A stretch of DNA of 64,000 bases. Source: Paraphysomonas bandaiensis (lineage: Eukaryota > Chrysophyceae). The notes below the pieces were generated by a model. That model did not search any database and had not been told where the DNA came from. It worked only from the letters and a program-made list of their open reading frames with translations. Positions 23,861 through 33,600 of this stretch are shown here, one piece after another; positions within the stretch are counted from its first letter, which is position 1; the number at the start of each line of letters is the position of its first letter. The translations under genes were made by a program, and so were the position numbers. The stretch is taken from positions 124,001 through 188,000 of the forward strand of contig CBFFRP010000111.1 of the NCBI GenBank assembly GCA_965644295.1, given 5' to 3'.

Positions 23861-23950
23861 TGGCAATGCTTTAAGCTCTGGAATGTAGTTGTAGTGATAT
23901 AATGGCGAAGCTTTAAGCTCTGGAATGTAGTTGTAGTGATATAATGGCGA
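23857..23950 (+). repeat. 42-bp tandem repeat, 2.2 copies
   Basis: Units at 23857-23898 and 23899-23940 differ at two neighbouring bases (ggcaatgc versus ggcgaagc), followed by the first ten bases of a third copy. It lies between the inverted repeat and the start of the helicase-like frame. Confidence 0.9.
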
Positions 23951-24057
23951 TTTATATAAAAACCCTTAATTTCACAATTTTATAAAAATATATAAAACAT
24001 TTTTTAATATATAAAATCATTTAAAAAAATAATTATATATATATAATATATATAGTT

Positions 24058-24738
24058 ATGACAAAAACAAAATCTGAGATCAATGGTGAAAAGATTACAA
24101 AAGAAGAGAAGGAGCAATTTATAGGTAAATATTTACAACTTTACAAAGACAAAGAACTTAAAAGATTATATAAAGAAGAAGTTGATAATTATGAAACATA
24201 TATAAATAAGAAAGTCTCTGAAACTGTAGGAACGTTAAATACAAAGATAAGAATAAATGAAAACACAATAAGAACAGATATAATTAAGAAACTAGAAACA
24301 GAAGATTATGAAAAAGTTTTCCCTAAGTCAACAACTTACATTAAACAAAATATATTCCATGGTTACGATAGTATGTTTTACGTATTAACAAAAAACCCAG
24401 ATGGTCATATACTACCATATGAGTATTCACAAACTAATTTTATAAACACATTTGGAAAGTACTTTCCCGATCATATTAAAGCATGGTTTAATAAATACTC
24501 TGATAAACATACTTTAGTATGTGATAACACAAAACCCAGGATATTTTCTAAAGGTGATGACGACTTCTTAAATTTGTTTTCAGGATATAAATACGATAAG
24601 AACTCAAAGAAAGATATGAAGAAAATTGAGCGAGGTAAAAAAGGAATGAAGTTCATATGGAATCACATTAAAGAAGTGTGGAATTCAGGGAATGAAGTTA
24701 ATTATAAGTATGACAAAAGCTGGATAAGAAAGCTATAA
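24058..24738 (+). CDS. N-terminal fragment of a viral-type primase-helicase (D5/S3H family)
   Basis: Intron-less 226-residue Lys/Asn/Tyr/Ile-rich frame in DNA far more AT-rich than its neighbours. The C-terminal half carries DDDFLNLFSGYKYD, then FIWNHIKEVWNSGNEVNYKY and W. This follows the N-L-F-x-G-[FY] ... H-I-[KR]-x-[VI]-W-x-x-[GN] ... Y-x-Y ... W pattern found just before the superfamily 3 helicase core in helicases of mimivirus-like giant viruses, virophages and related elements. The helicase core is missing: a stop follows immediately, so the gene is truncated or is a stand-alone N-terminal module. A strong hairpin begins one base after the stop. Similarity is judged by eye; the family call is good but not certain. 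Confidence 0.6.
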   Translation: MTKTKSEINGEKITKEEKEQFIGKYLQLYKDKELKRLYKEEVDNYETYINKKVSETVGTLNTKIRINENTIRTDIIKKLETEDYEKVFPKSTTYIKQNIFHGYDSMFYVLTKNPDGHILPYEYSQTNFINTFGKYFPDHIKAWFNKYSDKHTLVCDNTKPRIFSKGDDDFLNLFSGYKYDKNSKKDMKKIERGKKGMKFIWNHIKEVWNSGNEVNYKYDKSWIRKL

Positions 24739-24767
24739 CAACACCCGGTTTGATAACCAGGGTGTTG
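24739..24767 (+). terminator. hairpin immediately after the helicase-like stop codon
   Basis: 24739-24750 pairs with 24755-24767: a 12-bp stem with one bulged A and a TGAT loop, the outer arm being CAACACCC/GGGTGTTG. Mimivirus and virophage transcripts are polyadenylated at hairpins just 3' of the coding region, so this fits a viral-type transcript end. Assignment to that mechanism is inference. Confidence 0.6.
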
Positions 24768-25177
24768 GCTCGTAAACAATAGTACTACTATAACACCTAC
24801 ACTGAACCAACAAGCACAGTAATGACGGTATTATTATTAAAACACTTTTCCAAGTTTAGACCTAAACTCAGTTAGTGACTCCCGCGAAGAGTCACCGCGC
24901 AATGGTATACCGCTGGCACCCAAGATCACTAGCACCAAGCTTTGGTCTAACTTAAAACAAGTGATAAACACCATAGAAGCATATATGCACACACACACAC
25001 TCCTAACATGATGGTGCAACACACGTGGTGTCATCACACCACCACAGGTTGCGTAACTCTTCAATCAAAAACTGAAAAATACACAGCAACCTGATAGGGA
25101 GTGACTCACCAGCATATGCCGAGAGTACACCGTATACTACGTATCTATACCCTACCAGAGACTGAAAACCCCCTAAT
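24768..25177. other. spacer between the AT-rich insert and element A
   Basis: Composition returns to normal near 24780. A small palindrome, GTGACTC...GAGTCAC, lies at about 24874-24894. No coding frame supported. Confidence 0.4.
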
Positions 25178-25690
25178 CCAGGAAAATTATTTAGCCCGCA
25201 CCGCAGGTGCGGGATCCCGCACCCTTGTTTTTACACAAAGGCCGCACAGCAAGTGCGCCCATCGAGTGATCCAATCAGCAGAGTGCATCATAGCATAGTG
25301 CATCATATCACATGCATCGAGTATATGTATATAGTAATATGACGAGGCAGCCATATGCAGCAGATACACGTTAATGAGTGCTTGAATGATAGGTGATAAC
25401 ATGTTGCTACCATCTTATTTCATGAAACTGTGAGATGAGATATGCAGTTACTGGACGAGGTTTATAAGGCTGTATGGAGAGGAACTGTGAAGGGCTGTAT
25501 ATTATGGTATGAAGTGATATGATATGGATATCAATGATTGAATTCCAGGTGGGAGCATCATGCTCCCATCATCCTATTTAAAGTGTCAGGTATGCAGAGA
25601 GATGAGAAGTGGTACATTTGAAGGAATAGAAGGCTGTATATCATGCATGCACTATGTTGTGTGATGGTATATGAGATGCTGAATGTTGTC

Positions 25691-26084
25691 ATGGTTTATT
25701 ATGCTGTTGTAGGCGCAATGACGTTTATACTTACCGGTGCAAGAGGGATGCCTAAGCGACACAAGCGCCCGGCTGCCCCTGTACCATCTTGCAGTGAATA
25801 TGTGTCATGTTGTGTAAGGGTATGCAGTATGGCTGTATGTGATAAGAATTCTGAACGGTGTGGAATAATAAAATGCTGAAGGCTGTGATGGTTTATTATG
25901 CTGTTGTAGGCGCAATGACGTTTATACTTACCGGTGCAAGAGGGATGCCTAAGCGACACAAGCGCCCGGCTGCCCCTGTTCCATCTTGCAGTGAATATGT
26001 GTCATGTTGTGTAAGGGTATGCAGTATGGCTGTATGTGATAAGAATTCTGAACGGTGTGGAATAATAAAATGCTGAACGCTGTG
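25691..26084. repeat. 197-bp tandem repeat, 2 copies (element A)
   Basis: Units start at 25691 and 25888 and are almost identical. Each contains TTACCGGTGCAAGAGGGATG and ends near GGAATAATAAAATGCTGAA. Both units recur in the opposite orientation in element B at about 55745-56140. Duplicate open frames of 72-86 codons in these repeats are not considered genes. Confidence 0.9.
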
Positions 26085-26609
26085 ATGGTTGATTATACTG
26101 TTGTATGCTCTGTAAATAATGATACGATGTATTCCAATTACTAATGAATCATTAATTATAAGGGTACAGTATAAAAAGTTGATGGAGTGGTTATAAATGA
26201 ATACATATAGGCATTCTACAGATTACTAACATCAGACTGTGTCGAATAATAAAATGCTGCACGCTGTAATGGTTGATTATACTGTTGTATGCTCTGTAAA
26301 TAATGATACGATGTATTCCAATTACTAATGAATCATTAATTATAAGGGTACATTATAAAAAGTTGATGGAGTGGTTATAAATGAATACATATAGGCATTC
26401 TACAGATTACTAACATCAGACTGTGTCGAATAATAAAATGCTGAACGCTGTAATGGTTGATTATACTGTTGTATGCTCTGTAAATAATGATACGATGTAT
26501 TCCAATTACTAATGAATCATTAATTATAAGGGTACATTATAAAAAGTTGATGGAGTGGTTATAAATGAATACATATATTGGCATTCTACAGATTACTAAC
26601 ATCAGACTG
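26085..26609. repeat. 184-bp tandem repeat, about 3 copies (element A)
   Basis: Units start at 26085, 26269 and 26453, and the last is slightly incomplete. They contain ATGATACGATGTATTCC and share the AATAATAAAATGCTGAAC boundary with the 197-bp units. Two copies occur inverted in element B at about 55365-55740. Confidence 0.9.
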
Positions 26610-26686
26610 AAGTTTCCTTTTCTTTGTCCTTGGAATAATGTTACCATCACTGTCCCTTCGTGCACTCATTGCATCATATATACTGT

Positions 26687-27970
26687 TTATGTATTTCTTA
26701 GAGGCTTTTTTTTGGGGTGAAACTTGTCGTAATTTTCCTGACCAAATAAATCAACAATAACACGCAATTCAACCTTTTCAGCTATGCATTTTAAATTACT
26801 CTTCCATTCTCTGTACGAAGTAGACTGACTTGCCATACAGGGTTTCGGCTCATCAAGAAAACGTTTCTCGTCATCGTACAATAGGCCGAGTCCTTTAGTC
26901 AATACTCGATTTAGTTTTTTCTGTTTGTTGACGTTGTCTACCATAGGGTATCTCTTTCCTACAATTTCATGTAATTCATAATCAAAATAGTCAATAATAA
27001 CTGTTGATAAGCATAATTTTTCGAGAGTTTTATATTGAATGAAGGATATATGGGGCATGCGCTGCATGTTAACTCTCATGTATTGAAAAACATTTGTCGT
27101 AGTAGTGGATGGACCTTTGGAAGGTCCTTCAGTAATCGGAGGCAAGACTGTAGGCGATGTAGGTATCCGTGATACAGTCTCTGAAGTTGGTATAGTGGTA
27201 TCCGTTGGAATATTTTTCAAGCCTTCTAGAATATCAGCCACAGCAGTGTCTAATTTCTTGTGCAGATCAGCTATTGCAATAGTTTGGGTGTCACACTTTC
27301 TATGAAGCTGTTGTATTTGGTCTCGAAGAATGCGATTCTCCTGGTAAATTTCGTCTACATTTCTTGTGTCTACAAAATTAAGGCGAAGCCATTCCTCCTC
27401 AATCGCAGCACTCCATTGCATTATGTCATTCCAAGTGAAATGGTGGCGCATCATGTTGTGCTTGAATTTACAAACCACTGCATGTTGTGCCGTGTATTTA
27501 GAAACAAATGATGGTAACCTCATAAGGAATGTAGCAAACACAGAGAGTTTAAATTGAAATAGACAGCCATCAACCCCAAATTCTGGGTAAGTGAGTGGAT
27601 AACATGTTTCGATTAACGCCATCACTTGTTCTCGGTTTCCATTGTTGATAAATACACACTCGGGTGGATATATCTTATTCCTGGGATTAGAGTAGCCACT
27701 TAAAATTTTTCCACCCACAGCAATAGTGACATCTAGTCCCATGATATACTCAAAAATGCTGCACTCTCCGGAGAAGTCCCATCCTCCACGCATAATCGCA
27801 TGGAAGATGCCGCCTGACTGACTACTGGCTATGTCAGTTGCAGCCCCGACTCTAAGACCCTTGCCTGTTGTTTCCCCACTGGACTTGTTTTCTCTGATAT
27901 ACGCACTCCTTGTGCGATACACCGCTTGATAATATGCTTTGATACTGCCGCTCTCACATCTTTGTACCAC
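26687..27970 (-). pseudogene. C-terminal part of Crypton-like tyrosine recombinase, with coiled coil
   Basis: The frame shows GLRVGAATDIASS, IMRGGWDF and FEYI, which fit the arginine, the Trp/His-position and the tyrosine motifs at the end of the catalytic domain of protist Crypton-type recombinases, followed by VGGKILSGYSNP and PPECVFI. A coiled coil (NVDEIYQENRILRDQIQQLH) and a Thr/Pro-rich linker lead to a C-terminal region ending RVIVDLFGQENYDKF. Upstream, the same DNA is read in another frame by the N-terminal part, so the junction near 27880 is out of frame. The first catalytic Arg region is missing, consistent with an internal deletion. Confidence 0.6.
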
Positions 27971-28476
27971 AGCTCATTGGAGCTGCTTAATAACTCATTT
28001 CTTTTAAATCGCTTCGTCAGCGCAGTCTTCGTGTCTGACAAATACTGCCAAGCAGTACCTAGGGTCAAAGGCTTCTTCGTTGTTCCATGGACGGCGTGAT
28101 CGATCAAAAAGCCACCGAAACATTGAAATAGTTCTACATTTATATCACTGTCTATGAGTTCCTTATACCTCTTCTTCCCGTCGAACCGCATCTCCAAGTA
28201 CTTCGCAAACTGAGCTAACGCAGAGGAGTTACGATTTTTGGTTTCCCCATCACCGACTTTTCTAATGCCCCCTGTGGTAGTTGATTCCGTGGTAGTTGAT
28301 TCCGTGGTAGTTGATTCCGTGGTAGTTGATTCCGTGGTAGTTGATTCCGTGGTAGTTGATTCCGTGGTAGTTGATTCCGTGGTAGTTGATTCCATGCTAC
28401 TATGATATGTTCTCGCTGTTATTATGTTCTGTATGTATGATACCATGCTGTGATGAGAGAGCTCCTCCTTCAACAC
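27829..28476 (-). pseudogene. N-terminal part of Crypton-like tyrosine recombinase
   Basis: It starts MLKEELSHHSMVSYIQNI and continues into eight ESTTT repeats encoded by a 15-bp minisatellite. A SAM-like core-binding region follows (SALAQFAKYLEMRFDG, QCFGGFLIDHAVHG, PLTLGTAWQYLSDTKTALT, YKDVRAAVSKHI). This matches the N-terminal DNA-binding half of protist tyrosine recombinases. After TSPVGK the frame shifts into non-homologous residues and stops. Element B continues differently from this point, which marks the deletion edge. Confidence 0.6.
28274..28396 (-). repeat. 15-bp coding minisatellite, 8 copies
   Basis: The unit GGTAGTTGATTCCGT encodes ESTTT on the minus strand. Element B has only four copies at 54613-54677, so the array varies in length between copies. 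Confidence 0.95.
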
Positions 28477-28606
28477 CCACCTCCCTGGATCTATTACTCA
28501 CCAGCAACACCATACATACCACTGGTCACTCATCATCACCACTTATATAGTTCCACACCATTATGGTGCGGGCTTGAGTACGGTACCTTCCACATTTTAC
28601 AGAAAA

Positions 28607-29369
28607 TACATAAATACGGTACGTATAGTACGTATAGTACGCACACCACATTTGCAATCGAACCCCAATAAAAGCCTTGCATAAACACTCGTGCACCTCA
28701 AGTGTACAATAGCGACTTCTCTCTTATGATGGTCACATGTACTTGCCCCCCTATAGGGTAGTACGGGTAATACCTGTATGTATGTATATGGAAGTATATA
28801 CTGCAACTGCTATACAGGAATACGGGCCCACATAACTTTGATATAAATTTGCAGCAGGTTTCACATCGACCGAAGTCACCAGCAGCAGATCATAGTCGTA
28901 CATCATCATCAGCAGATAAAATTGGACATCATACCCGAGCGTTGGCTCAATATGTAGGTACACTGTGGTACATTACCAATGTCCAAATGGTGTTGCATAA
29001 TATGTATCCTGAACACAATGAAGGTCCTAAAGCAATATATAGGGTCCTGATATAGGGTCCTAAACCAACATAGGGTCCTAAAAGTCAATGTAACCATGCA
29101 TGTGACTCAATAGCGTGATACTATAGCCACGTAGATAGGGCATGGGAAATGCCACGTGGTCACACTGCCTCCTCCCCCGTTTTGGTTGTCTACAGAATAG
29201 CATGCCTCCGGTATTCACAAATGCCAACGGGACTAGGTGTTACGTAGCCGTCAAAACGAAAATCCCCGGAGAATTATAAGTTATATAATAATAATTTGAT
29301 ATGGAATAGAATTGAGAGAGCAATAAGAATAATATGTGTCTAGCGTGGAACTTAATAAGACGCACGGAC
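28607..29369. other. intergenic, no supported gene
   Basis: Mixed AT-rich sequence with short repeats of the type GGGTCCTAAA near 29030-29085. No gene supported. Confidence 0.5.
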
Positions 29370-29455
29370 CTGCTTTTATTTTGCTTCTCTTACTTTCCCC
29401 CATAATATTGTTATATCACAGAGATTGAGTACTACTTATTAAGTAATATTACTGT
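29370..29455 (-). mobile_element. fragment of the Gypsy element leader and gag start
   Basis: About 85 bases are the reverse complement of 45416-45500, covering the last bases of the LTR, the leader and the first gag codons of the Gypsy element at 45.1 kb. No LTR is attached beyond two or three bases. It is a short, apparently identical fragment. Confidence 0.9.
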
Positions 29456-29583
29456 ATGGGTATACACGTCTACCATACACACATAAATATGCACTCCTGT
29501 ACGTACTCCACACGGAAAGTGCGAACTAGATAAGATCCAGTCGAGTGTTTATACATTGAGCTCTGCCGCACATAGCTACACAT

Positions 29584-29770
29584 ATATACATACCTACATA
29601 CTGTACATACATACCTACATACAGTACCTACCTACATACATACATACATACATACATACATACATACATACATACATACATACATACATACATACATACA
29701 TACGTACATACATACATACATACATACATACATGCAATACATACATACACATACATACACATACATACAT
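29584..29770. repeat. (ATAC)n microsatellite, interrupted
   Basis: TACA/TACC tetranucleotide array with scattered variants. A further pure tract of the same motif lies at 30444-30498, just upstream of the transporter gene. Confidence 0.95.
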
Positions 29771-29914
29771 ACATGCACACACACAAGCTACGAAGGTTCC
29801 TACCTACAGTATCTACTTCGTATACATATCTCGTACTCTGTACAAATATTCTGGACGTGCCCAGGCCCCGCAGATGGATGTACCACACATAGCCCTTATA
29901 TTCTCGAATGCTAA

Positions 29915-30388
29915 GGCCGTTCCTTACGGTTGGGTAAAAAAAAAATGAAATTTTTTTTCTTCCGCATTCTCAACACGGTTGGTCAAAAAAAAAGATAACA
30001 TACACATGATGAAAGCACCCATTTCTATAGGAGAAACTGTCAAAAACCAGTGTTTTGTAAAGAAAAGGGGGTTTCATGCCATATATATTGAAAAGTTAAT
30101 GTAGATATATTGGATGCATTATGCTGGTTCCAGGACACCGTTTGAATCACAACAAGCGCTCAGCCTACTCGACATAGACTTGGTAAAACTCGTGATAACA
30201 ATAATATGACTCGAGGTTCCTAATATAGGCCGCAATATTATTTCTTACCATACCATGTATGTTGGAAAGAAATGAAATCATTTCTTACCATGATCCAAAA
30301 TAATTTTTTTTTTGACCACCGTAAGGAACGGGAAGAGCAAGAAAAAAAAAATTCATTTTTTATTTTTTACCCACCGTAAGGAACGGCC
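29915..30388. mobile_element. 474-bp MITE with TAA target duplication
   Basis: Terminal inverted repeats start GGCCGTTCCTTACGGT, followed by A-rich and T-rich runs. A second copy of the motif (CACGGTTGGTCAAAAA / CACCGTAAGGAACGGG) lies inward of each end. The flanks are direct TAA (29912-29914 and 30389-30391). There is no coding capacity. TAA fits the TWA target preference of PIF/Harbinger, so it may be mobilised by such a transposase. Confidence 0.85.
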
Positions 30389-30631
30389 TAAGAAATCGAT
30401 TTATTTCAAAAACAAGTGAAGTCGAAATGTTTATATCTCCTACATACATACATACATACATACATACATACATACATACATACATACATACATACATACT
30501 TCTTCTATTCATTGTATTGTATAGTAAGAAGAGTCTTAGTAGTTAACTCTGATCACTATCATCATCATATTATTAATATGATACATCACACTTAACTCCA
30601 TCATATTCTACCCTCATTCATTACATTAATT

Positions 30632-33600
30632 ATGAATACTAGTGTAAATTATGAAGATGATTATGATAATGATACTATATCTGATATATCATTTGAAGAT
30701 GTTGATAATTTCTATAATCGTGATGATGTTATCACAGCCAAAAGGACAGCATCATTTGCATTTATTCCAACAGCAAGTAATATCACTGATCAAGTTGATA
30801 TAGAACAACAAAAGACACCACAACGTGTGATTACTGATGCATTTACACCACCACGTCTTGGAACAATACATGGAGTACTTATACCATGTTTATTATCTAA
30901 TATGATGGGTGCTATGCTATTCATGCGTCTTCCTTGGATTACAAGTCAAGTTGGAGTATACTTAGCAGTTGTAACATTCGTTCTCTCTTCTGGTTCTACA
31001 TTATTGACGTTTATGTCTCTTGTTGCAATTGCTACTAATGGGAAGTTGAAAAAATCCGGTGGTCTTTATGTTCTTATTCGAAAACATCTAGGCTTAGAGT
31101 TGGGTGGCTCCATTGGTTTGCTTCACTTATTTCAGAAAATGCTGGTGGTGTCAATGTACTGCCTCGCTGCTTCTGAATCAGCCCTCAACTCCACTAACAG
31201 CATTGGCATGATGCCCTATGATGTGCCCATATTCGCCATTGTGTTGTGCGTTCTAATGACATTTTTGCTTTTGCAACCACGCTTATTAAAGAACATCAAC
31301 GATGCTTGCCTGGTCATACTTGTAGGTGCTATTCTAACTGTGCTCTGCTTTGTTGTGGGTGGGATAGCTTTTAGTGCGAATAGTTGGAATGGGAAACTTA
31401 CTGATGATGACCGCAAGTACGTAGACTGTCTCACTCCAGCCTATAAGAAGGATGAGGATACCAGTGTCACTCCCTCTTTTTTTACCCTCTTAGCCCTGTA
31501 TTATGCCTCTGCGAGTGGTTTCATGGGGGCGTGCACAAGATCAGGTGGTGTATGCTATACTGTGTAAATATACATGTATCACTTACTTCTTTCTTTTGCA
31601 GGTAATCTCTTGGCCAATCCAGGGCGCTCGATTCCTCTGGGTACTTTGTCCGCCACTCTTGTTGTCTCCTGCGTCGTCCTGTTTATTATATTTCTCTGTG
31701 GATTCGCGATCAACCGCGAGACTCTACAGGAAGAGAAACTAGTTCTCGCGATGCTCTCCTGGCCGTCTGTGGAAGTAGGCCAGGTAGGCATCACGCTATG
31801 CTGCATTGGCGCGGCGATGGTTAACTTCAAAGGTATTCCGCGATTAATATTCCTGATCGATAACGACGGTGCGGTACCGTTTTTCCGGCCGATATTGCAT
31901 CACCATATGTCACATTCACATGATGTGCAAACAGTTCGCTCTGGTGCTTCTTCTGGTCATATGCAGGCTGCAACCTGTGTCGTGTTTTTAACATTCTTAG
32001 GAGTCTCGTTGCCTTGTTTGACGGGAAACATGGACTATCTCGCACAGTTCGTGGCCTTGCCAAGTCTTCTTGTGCACGTTTCAGTGAACTTCTCGTGCTT
32101 TCTTTTGGCTATTGTTAAAGCACCAGGCTTTAGACCGCATTGGCAGTACTTCAGGTATTAATTCGTTCGTTATGATTGTAGGGTGGATTTGGTGTTAGCT
32201 GCGTGTGAAATTCGCCTATTGTTTTTGCTTATATTAAAGGCTCATTTTGCATTCATGAATACAGTTGGCATACAGCCCTGCTGGGTACGTTATGGTGTTT
32301 TGGTATGATGCTTCTGATCAACTGGTGGTTGAGCATTCTGTTCACCGTTCTACTGCTCGTGCTGTTTGTAATGGTATCTCGAAGCACTGCTGGCAATGAC
32401 TGGGGTGATGCACTCTCCGGACTCATGTACCAGCAGGTAGGCATCACTACTGACAGCACTTCCTGTTGCATCGTATGCGTACTTGAAATTAGTTGGGGAA
32501 GAGCTCACTCAACAAACGAGCTGTCTAATGTCGTAGCATCATACAAAACCTGCAGTGTCGTTGAGGTTGCATTGTAGTCATGCGGTGTATTTATCAGGCG
32601 CGAAATCTTCTATTGTATATGAGTGGCCCTGCCTCAAGTTCTCGACGATCTAAAAACTGGAGACCACAACTAATGGTAATATGTTTATTGTGATGTATAT
32701 GTTGGCAAAAGAATTATGGTCCCGACATTGCGACATGTGTGGTTAACATATGAATTAAGGTTGTTACTCATATACGAGAAAAGCGGACGGGTGATTCCCC
32801 AACTCGGTTTCTTCATGAGTCCTTGATCCGGCTGGCAGGACAAATGAAGAAAGGAGAGGGGCTGACTATGGTTGCTGCCCTTCTTGAGGTATTGCTTTGC
32901 AGAAAATGTTATCATAATTCTCCGCGATACTGTTTAAAACTCTATTGATACTGTCCATTCTTATAACGCCATCTGTATACCAGGGAGAACCAGCCTACGT
33001 GCATCCTCAGGTCTGCGATGAAATTCAGGATGACTTGGAGGCATTCATGCGCAATGAGGGCATTTATGGATTTGCAAGGTGGGTACATATATATAGAACT
33101 CTGCGTTTCCACATGTTCGAACTTGTACAGTTAATAGGTTGAATTGATTCCCTGTATGAATATGTTTTGTATCGTGGTGCTTGCCGTTATACTCGTTTGA
33201 GGGTGCTTTATTGCGCAGGTGTTGTGTTACTCGGACCCTTGTGGATGGATTCGACACTGTCGTTCAGATGGCAGGCATGTACTACCCAAGCGGTTTTGTA
33301 TTATGAAAATGATACCTCTTGTTAGTTATGTAGTGTGTGTACTTACGATGATGCCTAATACACCCAGCGCTCATACGTATATGACAATTGCGTTGTAAGT
33401 AGGTGTGGGAACAATGAAACCGAACACACTCATTTGCCAATGGCCAGATGGACTGGAAGATATGTGTTACGACGACGCACGTGAGCATGTTGAGAGGGTA
33501 CGGACATCATTTGATTGGTCTAATGGCTAGCTACTTTTTAATACTTTTATCATAAAGTTATATGTAGAAGTCATATCATGCTGATTTGGATTATGTTACA

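Larger units (their letters stand above)
25178..28606 (-). mobile_element. Crypton-like tyrosine-recombinase element A
   Basis: Bounds come from comparison with inverted copy B (54404-56651). Identity ends at CCAGGAAAATTATTTA on the left and at TTTTACAGAAAA on the right. Both ends carry a GCCCGCACC hairpin arm (25194 and 28573). From left to right it holds a palindromic end, tandem repeats (197 bp x2, 184 bp x3), and a minus-strand recombinase-like gene in two out-of-frame parts. Copy B is shorter and has different internal losses, so both are defective derivatives of one parent. Confidence 0.7.

Noticed and set aside
25643-26076. Duplicate 72-86 codon frames in the 197-bp repeats (and their inverted copies at 55.75-56.19 kb)
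   Set aside because: Identical frames arise from the repeat unit on both strands and lack a gene context.
25691-26609. CRISPR-like array
   Set aside because: Units are contiguous 184/197-bp tandem repeats without unique spacers, in a eukaryotic context.
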